Positions 1 to 11,182 of a DNA stretch of 64,000 nucleotides are shown here, in pieces. How positions within the stretch are numbered: position 1 is the stretch's first letter; each line of letters begins with the position of its first letter. Source of the stretch: Dinochytrium kinnereticum (taxonomy: Eukaryota > Chytridiomycota > Chytridiomycetes > Chytridiales > Chytridiaceae); NCBI GenBank assembly GCA_027604005.1, contig JADGJT010000012.1:1-64000 (forward strand), in the 5' to 3' direction. The translations under genes and the position numbers were made by a program. Below the pieces are notes generated by a model. The model did no database searches. It was not told the origin of the DNA and saw nothing but the letters and a program-made list of their open reading frames with translations.

Positions 1-404
1 GTTGGTTGTTTTACCTTCTTACTTTTCTTTGTGTTTTGGAGTCGCTTTTTTTTGTGCTTCTTTCTTTTTTCTTCTCCTTGCCTTGTTTTTAGGCTTCGTT
101 TTTTGTTGGGTTTGTTGGGTTTCGTTGTCGATAGCCTTCTCTTGGTGCTTTCTTTCGTCCTTCGAAGCATCTCAAAAATTACCGTCTAACCATAACAAAC
201 AAACAAAAAAAAAACAAAAAAACAGACCAAGCACTCTCCAACTCATCAACTCAATAGTGACATCCGTGATATTCAGCACAGTCATGATCACCCTCTTCAT
301 CGGGAAACTACGAGAGGTAAAGCCACCCCCCCCCCCTTTCTCACAACAAAAACAAACCACATTCGACAATTCAATCCAACTCCTTCTCCCTCATCTCACA
401 ACAG

Positions 405-649
405 TTCATCATCACCCCCGCCACAAAAACCATCAGCTCACAAGATCAATTCACGGAAGGTGCACCCTGCACCGTCGAGGTGTGTCGTGCATGCAAGGTG
501 AACTCCCTTCCCCTCCCCACTTCCCCCCGTCCCCCACTTTCTCGCCGCTTTCTCTCACCAATTTTTCCCCCACTGAGCAGCAACCTATCCACCGAGGTGG
601 TGTTGGCGCGATGGATTCGCTTCTCAGGGCTGCTGAGAAGAATCTTTGA
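405..649 (+). CDS. Possible last two exons of a gene entering from the left edge
   Basis: Two short open exons can be joined in phase: 405-497 (after a ctcacaacag acceptor, ending at a gtgaac donor) and 581-649 (after a cactgagcag acceptor, ending in TGA). They encode about 53 residues with a CTVEVCRACK segment and the C-terminus SLLRAAEKNL. The upstream sequence is T-rich and intron-like, so any 5' exons are uncertain or lie outside the window. I do not recognise the protein. An unspliced reading frame spanning 2-649 exists but crosses poly-T and poly-C stretches and does not look like protein. The call rests only on splice-site and frame consistency. Confidence 0.25.
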
Positions 650-2120
650 TGAGATGAGAGGGTTTTGGGTGTTTGGTTCGTGAGGGTTTTTGGGAAATGG
701 TTGTTGATGGTGTTGATGTTTTCTCTTTTATTGAAGAGGGTTTTCTTTTGTGGTTTTTTTTTTTTTTTTTTTTTAAACGCGCGTGTTTTGGGTCTGAGTG
801 GATCTTTGTTGCGGGGGTTAGGGGGAGTTTGCAACGAGTGTAGAGTACCTTTTATGTGAGTAGGTGGAGGAATGGCAGGTTTCGTTTTTGTTATTTTATG
901 TCGTAGTTTTTGTTGGGTGGGGGTTTATTTTCTTGAACATTCAAGTCCGTTTTTGGATGTGATACAGTATAGTGATACCTGCTAAATCAGGAAACTACTT
1001 TTTTCGGCTGATGGATGAAATGAAAGTTCTTGTTGGCATGCAAAACATTATTACCATTATGATATTTTTGAATTGATTCGTGAATGGTTGGTTGGATTCG
1101 CTGCTCAGGTTCGCTTGTAACTGGCGCGGGGTTGGGGGTTATCCTTGCAATCAAATAGTTGATCAAACAGAGGTTTTGGAGGTCATGGGGTGCATGGAGC
1201 TTGACCTCTTCACGCACTTTGAATTTGTTTTGGTTGTTTCAGCGCATCGCGGGTTGTGTATTTGAGTTGAACGCTGATGATGATGATTAGGCCATGAGTG
1301 AGTGAACTCTACTGATTTCTCTGTCGGGAATTGCAGAGGGGATGGTTCACGTATGGCTCTTGATCGTGAATGCAGAAGAGGGGCGGGGTGGAATGGGAAA
1401 GCATTTAAATGACGTTGGATGGTCCAAATGGAGGACTGGATCAGGAAACCATTAGTTGCCACGGTGATGGAGTTTCAGTCATAACTGTGTAAGGGGTTGT
1501 TTCTTCAATATTCTTTCCCCTTCCCTCTCCTTCGCAGCCCATAGAAACCGCAGAACACGGGGGTGGAGGGCGTCCACGTTCATGCGATAGCCATACGAAA
1601 TATAAAAAGGAAAAAACCCCCCCAATCCTGCAACACTCCCCAAACCACGTCTCGAATGATTGGAGATACAGATGACTGGCCACCAGACCACTGTCTCATC
1701 CCAATCAGCAAAGCCACAGACATCAAATGGCTTTTGATTTGTTTTTCCTTACCTGTCTTCCATGGGCGTCCGTTACAAGTTGGTCCGTTCATGGTCTCTA
1801 AGCCTCGCGAGCTTATTTGTCTTTTTCAATGTGACTGGTCAACGAGCGTCGATGCGCTTCTGGAAGGGTTATGCTAAGCGCGTGCTTGCTGTTGGGGGTT
1901 TTCCCCTCCTCATTGGGAGTTTATAAAGACCGGTTGGGGGCTTCCCCGCTTCGTCCTGTTTTTTAAAGCGTCTTTTATCAAAAGAAAAGTTCACCGCGAT
2001 CTGCAAGGGTAACTGAACATCGACACACTAGTCTTTCTGACAACTCTCTTTCTTCATCTTTACCTCCTTCGGCAAAACGCAAAGGTCCAAAAAGAAACAA
2101 GTTTAAAAAGCACAAAGAAA
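650..2120. other. Gene-poor upstream region
   Basis: No convincing gene is visible in either strand. A T20-class homopolymer lies near 755-775. The last 200 bases before the next gene are pyrimidine-rich and carry a TATA-like TTATAAAG at 1921-1928, so this is probably promoter and 5' UTR for the gene starting at 2121. Confidence 0.4.
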
Positions 2121-3008
2121 ATGTTCAACAACGCTCTCACCCTCACTCTGGCGATCAGCGCCATCTCCCTCCTCCCAAAAGTTCTCACCGGTCCCGTCCC
2201 ATCCTCCCTTGTCGGCATCTCCGACCTCCAACAACTCCCCACTCAATCTCCTGAGATTCGTATCCTGGAAGTCGGCGGATCCATCTACCTCGCTGGTCCG
2301 CAGGTGTCCTGGCAAACCTACTACGCCTCAGTCAACTCGATTCAAACGCTCTTCACGTCAAATGTCGGGGCGACGGTTGAGACGGGAAACATTCATGATC
2401 TTTCAGAGTCTTTGAAGATGGTTGGGTATTCGGGAGAAGTTTGGGTTGCTGCGTTTAATGGAGACACGTACTCGTCGACAAAGACAACAAACTGCATGAC
2501 GTTGAATGTGGACACGGCGTTTTTCAGGGTTTACACGGACCCGATAAACTGCAAGCCAGATGTTCAAAGGCCCTTCTTGCTGACTGGATACGTTGGGCAG
2601 ATGGCCGTTGAGACCTTTGATCTGGACGGCCGTTTATTCCAGTTCCTCGACTGTGAGTAATTTTTTTTTCTTTCATGGCATGTCCTTGGCCAGATCCTTT
2701 ATTTTACTAACCCCAACTTCCTCTCAACACGTTTGGCAGTTGGCGTCTCTTACCCCATCTTCGAGCTCATTGCCGACCTTGATAAGGACATCATCCCGGC
2801 TAGCGTCGATGCCCACACCCTTCCCCAGATCTCCAGCTATCTTTCCAAGAAGGATTACAAAGGCACCTTGTGGATCGGATCATGGGATGGCAACACGTAC
2901 AACTCATCTTGCATGGCTCTCACTCTCCCTAACACTGTGAACGTTTACGAGGGAAGGACGGCCTGCTCACATCTGAGGCCCGCCCTGTTTGAGGTTTTGA
3001 AGCATTAG
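2121..3008 (+). CDS. Small secreted protein with an internally duplicated domain
   Basis: Two exons, join(2121-2652, 2740-3008), give 266 aa. The intron has a GTGAGT donor and a TTTGGCAG acceptor and keeps the frame. The N-terminus has a typical signal peptide (hydrophobic residues about 4-20 followed by a cleavable LTGPV-type site) and there is no later membrane segment, so the protein is predicted to be secreted. The body is two diverged copies of a roughly 100-residue unit. Each copy has a G-D/N-TY-S/N motif, then a Cys-Met-T/A-L stretch, and later a second conserved Cys (NGDTYSSTKTTNCMTL in the first, DGNTYNSSCMAL in the second). The paired cysteines suggest one disulphide per unit. I do not recognise the family; it could be a lineage-specific secreted or effector-like protein. 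An AATAAA lies about 80 nt after the stop. Confidence 0.8.
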
Positions 3009-3087
3009 GCGTTTCCTTTTCTATCATATAGGTGGTTTTTGGACTAGAATATGATGCATACACAGGCTGTTTTTACTCAATGAATGC

Positions 3088-3093
3088 AATAAA
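3088..3093 (+). terminator. Putative polyadenylation signal
   Basis: AATAAA occurs 80 nt downstream of the stop codon of the preceding secreted-protein gene, the usual position for a eukaryotic poly(A) signal. Confidence 0.4.
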
Positions 3094-3308
3094 CTAGCCG
3101 TTAACGTGCTTGATATCCACGCATGTTGTTCAGGGTTGCCCTTGGCAAAAACAGACGCCACAATCCATCTCCATGTTGACATGTTGAACGCGTATTGTCA
3201 GTTTGAGCCAATCAGCATCCATCAAACACCTCCATTTTCCCCATGCGAGGTCACGAATTATTGTTTTCAATCACCATCGGTAAGGCATCTCAACAAAGCC
3301 CGCTCGAC

Positions 3309-3316
3309 TATATAAA
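3309..3316 (+). promoter_or_regulatory. TATA box of the DD3-3-like gene
   Basis: TATATAAA lies 67 nt before the ATG at 3383, with an A/C-rich leader between them, as expected for a core promoter with a short 5' UTR. The 374 bp between the two neighbouring genes hold nothing else that I can recognise. Confidence 0.5.
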
Positions 3317-3382
3317 CCGCATCATTACCCACCAGCTTCCCAAAGTATCCAATAACCAAAGCATATTAATCAAGAAAGATAA

Positions 3383-5751
3383 ATGAACCTCAAGCTCATA
3401 TCCTTCACGCTTCTCGGCCTGTGCATTCCACAGGCCTTTGCAGACCTTTATCTCCACCACCCCCGCGGATCCAACAACAGATGCGACGAACGTGCCAACG
3501 ACGTGAAGCGAAACAACCGAATGTTTGACTCTCAGAACAATGATGCTGGAGGGTACGCTATCTGTCCTCAGGAGATGGTCTACTACGAAGGAACCAAGTT
3601 GGACGTGATGTACACTGCGCAGCATGGGTGTGGGAATGGAGATGCCAATAAGGGAGATCCTGGGAACCCAGAGATCTCGCAGTGCCAGGTGAGCATTGAA
3701 TTGCTTTAGTTGAAGAGCTGTTAAATGACACTGGTGTGTAGGTTGTTATTCAGCTTGGCTGTGAGGACGCTTTTGACAAACTACAGCCCCCTGATGCCAC
3801 CCAATACTGGCCTTACAAGCTCACAGATGGACAACCCCAAGTTCCAGCTGCCATTGCAGGTGACACCTGTATCGACCGAAGGCCTCTGATGTACAATGAC
3901 TGGTAAGTTGTTGCTGCCTCGACTGTGAAGTCAATGAATCCAACCAACCTTCCCAATTCAGCGCGGTAACGAACAACGGCAACGCCTCAACCTGCGCCAC
4001 TCTCAACCTCAGCGACGCCGGTCAACGCAGCACCTTCACCTCATCCCAATGTCGATGCTCTCCAAGGCGCGAGCTCACGTATGGTCTTCATGAGCCTGAA
4101 ATCTCCTACCACAAATGCTCAACGCGGAGGAGGAATCGTGGGCTTTACACGGCTGATCAGAACCTTCAGGGAGACACGTCGCTCTTCACGCGCCAAAAAC
4201 CTAATGGAGGTCAGAATGATCGTGACGGATTTGAGTGTCCCGAGGAGAGGGATTATTACCCGTGAGTTTCTTGATGCGATTGAGATAAGCGGAATCTGAT
4301 ATATTTTTCGTCGTTCAGGTACTGGAAACCCACGGGGTGGCGTGACATTGCTGTGAAGACCTCGGACTTGTCTCTCTGCCCGTTCTACCAGTCAAGGTCC
4401 GAAAACGTCATGGGGCGATGTGAATGCCTCAACCCTACCAACGCAACGGACCCCACTTTCTGGGTGTTTGAGACCCCTGAGGCCTGTAACGCGCAGCGTG
4501 GTGCTCAGTGGACCTGCTACGACCCTCTTGGGATGCCCGCCCCTGAGTGCAATCTCCATGAGTGGACCATGGATAAGTGAGTAACTTGGCTATTCCTCCA
4601 ACAGCTCCGAACTTCATACTCATGGCTTTTATCCTCTCTCATCAGCCATCTCGGCATGGGAATTACTGGAAGCCGCCAAGCGAATCAAGCTGGCTACAGC
4701 ATGACAATCCCCTCCATCGTCCCAGCGGGAAGAGAAGAGCTAAAGTGCACCCTTCGCGTCCGCTACAACATTACCAACTCTAATGTCCCCTTCTTCGCCA
4801 ACGCTGGCAGCAACGGTATCCTGAAGAACAATCCTGTCGTGTTCTTTGGAAACAGGTCAGATGAGGACCCGGCGAGCGCAATGCCTTTTAGGCTTGCAAT
4901 CAACACAGCCCAGACGGCCAGAACTTTTGAGGATCGTAGCTACGTATTCAAGATTAAGAGAAGGCCCGCTGAGTTGCAAGGAAAGATGATTCACAATTTG
5001 AACGTGAGAGGGAAGAGGGGGAATATTGGTGAGGTTTTTTGTCTGTTATTATTCGCCAGCAATTTGTTTTGCATGTCAGCAATAAACTAACCTTTTCTTT
5101 ATTGCAGCCCAAGTCCGCAACAACGTCGAATACGATTTTGTTCCAAACGTCCTCCGGGTTCGCCAAGACGACGTCATCCACGTCCAATGGTGCGGCAGTG
5201 ACTATAACGACCAAAACAATGCCGGCCAAGGCACGGCTGGCACAGACCGTCACAACATCGTCACAATCCCCACCTTTGACCGGAACACTCTTCTACCGAT
5301 GATCAACAACAACGCCGCAACCAACCCTGACGCCGCGGTCTCACCAACCATCTTTGACGCAGAGACGCTCTCCCGCTTGGCCTGGCAAGATCAGAACTCG
5401 ACTCAATGTTTCAACGTGACGGAGATGGTGACGACGCAAGCTCAGAATCAGCAGGATCCGAGGTCTTGCCATTTCTTGAATCAGGCTAAAGCTTACTTCT
5501 CGCATTTGGCTGTGGTGAGAAACGCTGGGGTTATGTATTATATGGCGACGAGAAACAACAACTTTTCGAATCGGTCGCAGAAGGCTGTGATTATTGCGGA
5601 TGCTAATGGGTTGTCGGTTGGTGCGATTGCAGGGATTGCTATTGGAACGGTCGCTGGGGTTGGGGCAATGGTTGCGGCAGGGTTGATGATTTATAAGAGG
5701 AAGCATGGGTCTATGTCGGGGCTGAAGTATCACGTTATGGGACGGGTTTAA
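3383..5751 (+). CDS. DD3-3-like secreted/membrane-anchored protein
   Basis: Six exons, join(3383-3688, 3742-3902, 3962-4261, 4319-4576, 4646-5028, 5108-5751), keep the frame throughout and give 683 aa. A signal peptide (residues 1-20, ending AFA) is followed by LYLHHPRGSNNRCDE, then FDSQNNDAGGYAICP and TAQHGCGNG. A later block reads VQWCGSDYNDQNNAGQG followed by GTDRHNIV. From memory this set resembles the family named after Dictyostelium protein DD3-3, found in amoebae, oomycetes, invertebrates and basal fungi; its biochemical role is not established. Near the C-terminus a hydrophobic helix (about residues 630-655, rich in A, G, I and V) is followed by YKRKHG, so a type I membrane protein with a short basic cytosolic tail is likely. 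The many Cys residues and NXT/NXS sites fit an extracellular ectodomain. The exon structure is secure; the family name is less so. Confidence 0.8.
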
Positions 5752-6298
5752 GTCATTTGTTTCACTTTTTTGCATTGTTTATGATCTCTAATTTTTTTCT
5801 CCTCTAATGTCTACTACATCCCCCCGTCTTTTCTTCTTCTGCTTTAATGCTTTTGTTCCTTTCCTTGTTCATTTTCTATTAGAGCCCCTTTACTTAATCC
5901 CAGGGCATAATTATTGTATTTTCATGACACTGATACTTATTAATTGCTAATTTTTTTTACGTAATAAATACCCAACACTCTTCTTTAACCAGTGTCGAAT
6001 ACTTATTATAGTATTAAACCAAAAACCTCATTGGAAAGGAGCAACTGAGGAAAAGAAAGTGGTATTAAAAGTGCAATGAAGTCGAGTCTCTCACAACAGT
6101 TATCATCAAAACTTTTGATCTCAGCCATCGTCGACAGATTTAATTAAGAAAAGCAAAAGAAGAGCAATGCTGACAAAAATATCGCAGCAATAATAGCAAA
6201 TTATGATCATACCAGGTCTTCATAAAATAAAATAAAAAGCACTGTTTACCAACAAATCCCACAGACAATAAACTATTACTGCCTTGAAGTAACCGAAG
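5752..6298. other. Convergent 3' intergenic region
   Basis: AT-rich spacer between two converging genes (DD3-3-like on + and MSH5 on -). It holds several AATAAA-like elements on both strands, for example near 5964-5972 on +, but no coding sequence that I can support. Confidence 0.4.
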
Positions 6299-9200
6299 TT
6301 AACCAAACACCGACTTGAAAGGGCTCAAAAAATTCATCAACTCCGTTAAATCTCCTCGCTCACAATCAAACCCCCTAAAGAAGTCCAATACGCTCTCTGC
6401 AGAATCCAGCTGCTCGTTTTCATGATCCGTTAAGCGAAATGTAATGGGTTTACCGCTCGCTATCAGATCTGCAAGCTCTTTGGCTTCAACAAGCAAATAG
6501 AAACAACAACCATACGAGGAGCTTAGATAACCAAGTTCAAACAAAGGACGATTGGGCTTACCTCGAGCTAAAACTCGGTCGGGGATTCCAGCAAGTTTTC
6601 CACAGTGGAGGCCGAGAGAGGATAAAGCTCTACCGGGACTGACCCTTTTGTTGTCGGGATATTGAATCTTAGAACCAAAAACAAAACAAAACCAACTCAA
6701 CTTGTACAAAAATGTAACAGGTCTTGAATAATCTCGATGTACTTCATCTCCTTCTGCAATGTCCATTCTGCATTCCATTAACACTGGGCTTCGGTCGAGA
6801 AGTTGGAGATTTAATATCTCTAAGAAATTATGGTCAACTAAAAGCAGATATGCAGCAATACCGTGAAAGTGGGTTGTGGCAATAACAAGGGGAGATTCTG
6901 CCGACTTGGAAATAAAGTGATTCATGACGGCGCAGAAAATTCCCATGCCGTTTTTTTTTTTTTTTTTTTGTTCTTCTGTTAGAAAACAAAGCATCATATA
7001 GTATACTGTTTCATTTACCAGCGACTGAAGTTCCCTTCCCGTATTCATCTACCGAAAATTTCTTGTCATTACTAACTGAAAAGATTCATTATGGGGATTG
7101 CTCACCGATCAAGACTAAAGACCTAGATGTGGAGGTGTTCAATGCTTGTGACATTTGTTGAGTGTCGATCATGAAGGCACTTTGCATCTATAATGGTAAA
7201 CTACATACGAACAGCACGGGATGTAATACTTTAGAAACAGACTCTCCAGTTTGAATTCGAGTGAGAATGCAGTCCGTAATGCCGATAATAGCGCTTTCGG
7301 CTGGAACAAAACTCCCAATATGTGCCATAAAAACAATCAACCCAGTCTTGACGAAAGACAAATAAATAAAAACATCGCCCGATCCTTGGAAGAAAGTCAA
7401 AGACAAACCTGCTTCAAATAGACCTTTTTGTTATTTCGTTAGCAAAAGAAAAGAAATCAGCGGACAGTCACTCACGCTTTTTCCAGATGCATTCGGCCCC
7501 GTCAACAAAATAACCCGTTTTCCCTCTTCACCTTCATCATACCTCCCTCCAAGTTCCACAGAATTTGAAATAAACGTATTAACAGAAAGTTCTTGAAGAG
7601 GATGACGTCCCTTCACAATCTTCAATATATTATTATTCTGAACAATGGGTCGAGTGTAATCGAGTTGTCTTGCTGCTTCCGTCATGGCAAGAATACTATT
7701 TGATATTTTTAATGGGTGTAATATAAAAATAAAGGATGAAAGACGAACCAGTCTAACTCCGAACAGATTTCAAGGATTTTTGTGAGGAAGGGGGCAAATG
7801 TCAATACCGTGTCTTTTAGCCTTTGAATGATTTCGATCTCTTTGTCGACGATCATTGTATGGACGTCGCCGATTGTTCGATCCATCTATTTAGCATCAGT
7901 AAACCTCCGTATACCAATAGTTGAAAGCAACCTCATACATCTCCTCGCTTTTAAAAAAAATTGTGTTCTCAGTACAAAACTGAAAGTATAATCCTTCAAT
8001 CTGAAAATCATCTTTCCTAGAAAGAACCCCGTTAGACCCCTCGATCTTCTTAAAGTTTAAAAGGAGAAAGATACTCACTCATTCATATCATCCTCAAACG
8101 GCAAAGTAATGAGATATCCAAGCTGCGGAAAATATATTACATTCAAAGTCCTTGAAAATTGAGGAGGAACGGTGTGCACAACTTCGCGAGCTGCCATAGA
8201 CTGATATATGATGTTGAATCCAATCAGAATTTTCCAGCGCAAGTAAAAACTTCTACCAAAAGATCATCCATCCCATCATAAGTCCGCTTAAGTTCATCAA
8301 GCTCATTGTCGACTCCACCGCGAACGACAATCCGGTCTTCTTTGAGAGATTCCGAAAAATCAACCTTTGGCAAAGTGAGTCTGCTGAGGGTTTTTAAGGG
8401 GGTTACGATGTTGTTGATGAGGGATCCGACTTCACGAAGTCCTTCTGGGGAGAAGTTTTTTAAGATCTTTTTTTTAAGTTAAACCCCTAATATTTTGATA
8501 TACGCGGCTTTACTGCTTCAACGAGATCGGGACCACGAGCGCCGAAGCTTTCGACGGTTGTTGTTATCTTTAGAGCAAAAAACGAAAACTATCATGCGGT
8601 TGAGATAAATATATAGAATACCACAATTAGCGCAACTAATCAGACCACCAGAAGGCTCTAGCAAGAAAAAATTGAAAACAAACCTTCAGCACTGCTTGCC
8701 ACTCCAACAAAGTTGTTCTTGTCTTCATATGATGTAGGATTTTCTAAATGTCCCGAGAATGGTATAAGAATTGCACCAATGTGAGAAATCCATACCGGAA
8801 TATTCTTAATATTCTGCAAGCACCCTCTCAGCTCCAATACCATCGCTTGATGCTGCGGATGGAGAAAAAATTCGATTGTATCAAGTCGATTATTGATCAC
8901 CCGCACATCCATTGATGGTCGTAGAAACCAATTTTTGAGGAGCAAAGAGCCATTAGGTGTGAGAGTTCTGTTTAAAATGCCTAAATCTTATCAGCATAAC
9001 ACCAAAAACAAGTAACCAGACTCATACCAAACAACGATAAACCCTCTTTCTTCCGGGAACTGTGAAGGTTTGGATGCGCTTCGTCTTGAAAGATTTGGAG
9101 AGCGGAGAGCGTGGTTTGGTTCACTCTCATGTGCATTGCGCTGGTAATGGTGATGTAGGGCCCTTAATACTTTAGGGAATAGGGATATCTTACAGGCTGT

Positions 9201-10423
9201 ACTGCTCGATAGTACGGATAGTGTATTCTTCATGGTTACCTTCTAACTCTCGGAGGACACGATTGCGCGAGATGTAGGATAGAAGAGCTCCTGCACACCC
9301 AACCTTATCATCGAACCAACAATTTTGAGAGTGAAAGCCAGAACAAAATATAATAAATAAAATGTTAGAATCTACGAAAAAACATCTACAAACCTCTCAA
9401 AAACTTAAGACAAGAACAGAATAAAACCAACCATCTCAATATTCTCCAAAGAAACAATGCTCTCAACCAACACCCTCGCCGAAAGTTTTTGCTGAGATTC
9501 CTCCCCCTCCGCTCTCAGATCAACGCAAGAAGGAGACTCATCAGATCCATGTGGCTCTGTCTTGTCAACTTCAAGAATGCCTAAACCGAGTATCCGACTG
9601 AGACTGGGTCTGTAAAGAAACTCGGTGGAGGGACGGACTTCGACACACTTTTTTGGGGCTGTCGGGGAATTAGGGAGGGCCGCGACTGTAAAAATAAGAA
9701 TAACCAGCAAAGAGATTATTAAGAATGCATGATGCATGCCTGATCGTATTCCCAACATTAAATAAACAAACAATAAGGTTTCAGGGGGAAAAGGAAACCA
9801 ACCACACTCCCTGATAGCTCCCAGAAAACTCTCATCAACTCTTGGATGACACAACACAGTATCAGGTTGAACCTGAAACACCAACAGCCGCGCCAACTCA
9901 AATCTGTCACTCCCATCTTGAACATCCTCAAGCAAGTAAAGGGTTCCATTCACGGGGGAAAAATGAGCGGCTCCAAGGTTTCCTCTGCGGAAAGAGATGG
10001 CGAGGAGCGACTTTTTGCGTTGAAGAACAAATAGAAAAAAAAGGCACGTTATGGTCGACAGCCAACATCAGCCATCTCGCACCAAAAGAAGTGACAAACC
10101 TTGTTGTCGTCCACATCATCGTCAATGTCATCGTCGCGGTCACTTTGGTCCATCTTACCCTCATCATCTCCTGTCTTCAACTTCTTTCGTTTGACCAAAA
10201 ACTCGCTTAAAACATTCGGTCCCGATGTAGCCGTCATGGATCGACTATCGTTATCGTCACCATAATCATCGTCTGGCTCTCGTTTAATGCTGTTTTTGAG
10301 CTTTTGACGTCGCCAACGACTTGCTGCAGAGATCCCTGAGACAACGGACGCCGTGTCTAGGAGGGACTGGACGGGCGAGGATGAGCGGCTTTTGATGAGT
10401 GAGCTGAGGGTTGGGGACGCCAT
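6299..10423 (-). CDS. MSH5: MutS protein homolog 5 (MSH5), meiotic recombination
   Basis: Twenty exons (10423-10100, 10010-9806, 9685-9432, 9303-9194, 9140-9028, 8980-8796, 8743-8684, 8588-8514, 8466-8257, 8200-8079, 8016-7932, 7885-7749, 7695-7476, 7423-7409, 7346-7230, 7187-7106, 7048-7019, 6975-6702, 6644-6562, 6483-6299) join in frame to 961 aa. In family members, MSH4-MSH5 is a nuclear heterodimer that stabilises meiotic recombination intermediates and promotes crossovers; it does not do mismatch repair. Family landmarks are [33 protein letters not shown], Walker A GPNASGKS (about 693-700), [11 protein letters not shown], Walker B LIDEYGKGT and ATTHFH, ending in the [11 protein letters not shown] helix. 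The first 108 residues are an acidic, disordered extension ending in an Asp-rich run. Oddities are a 15-nt microexon just after Walker A and an eight-residue EEQ-K5 insert after the GKGT motif, coded by an A19 run. One donor (GTGGTT at 9805) is weak. Confidence 0.93.
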
Positions 10424-11182
10424 GGGAAGTTCTCACGGTCAAGAGAAAATTGTCTATAAAGTAGGAGATGATGTGAGAGTTTTGCATATGATTTCGGAGG
10501 TATGCATTCAAGAACGATCGCACGAGCATTGGCTCTCGTTATCGTTTTTCATTCAGCACCGACTGTATGCATTCCAATAAATCAAATAGCAAGCAGTAGA
10601 TCCATAGATATTTATTCACCCCATAACAAACGTATCTCCCAAATAGAGCACAGCACTCAAGCCTACCAATCCTTTTCACCCATCATGAAAGAAAAATGTG
10701 AACAGAAATCAAACTGCTTAATCATGACTATTAAAATTAATTGTGGTGAAGAAGTTGATGACCCTAGCAAGCCATCAAACTCACGAACATAACGATCCAG
10801 CGTTATATATAATGGCCATTGCACAAAGGTAAGGAGTAAATGGACAAATGAAAGGTATGATTGTGCGAGAGGGAAGGGAATAGATAAATGGATACATGGC
10901 AGAAATTTAAAAATGCCATAGAAAATCAGGAAAAGTCGAGGCTTTGAATGAAAGGGAGAAGTCATCCACCGATCCTTCAAAATAGAACTAAACTATGCCA
11001 AGCCACCTCTAGTACCTAATTATAATCCTCAAACCAAAATAATAATCCTTAAAAGGGTATATCCACGTGAAGAAAGTGCTCACAAAAATTCGGGAAGTAT
11101 TCCACTAGCCCTACCCCGACCCTCCACGTCATAGAAATAAAGAAAGAAGGATTTTCTAAAAGGGAAAATAGAACAGAAACGC
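10424..11182. other. Upstream region of MSH5
   Basis: AT-rich spacer between the MSH5 start and the 3' end of the next minus-strand gene. No reading frame looks like protein and I see no repeat or RNA gene. It should contain the MSH5 promoter and the 3' UTR of the upstream gene. Confidence 0.35.

Noticed and set aside
2..649. Single 215-codon frame at the left edge
   Set aside because: It crosses T-rich and poly-C intron-like sequence and reads as random peptide; only the last two exon-like pieces were kept, at low confidence.
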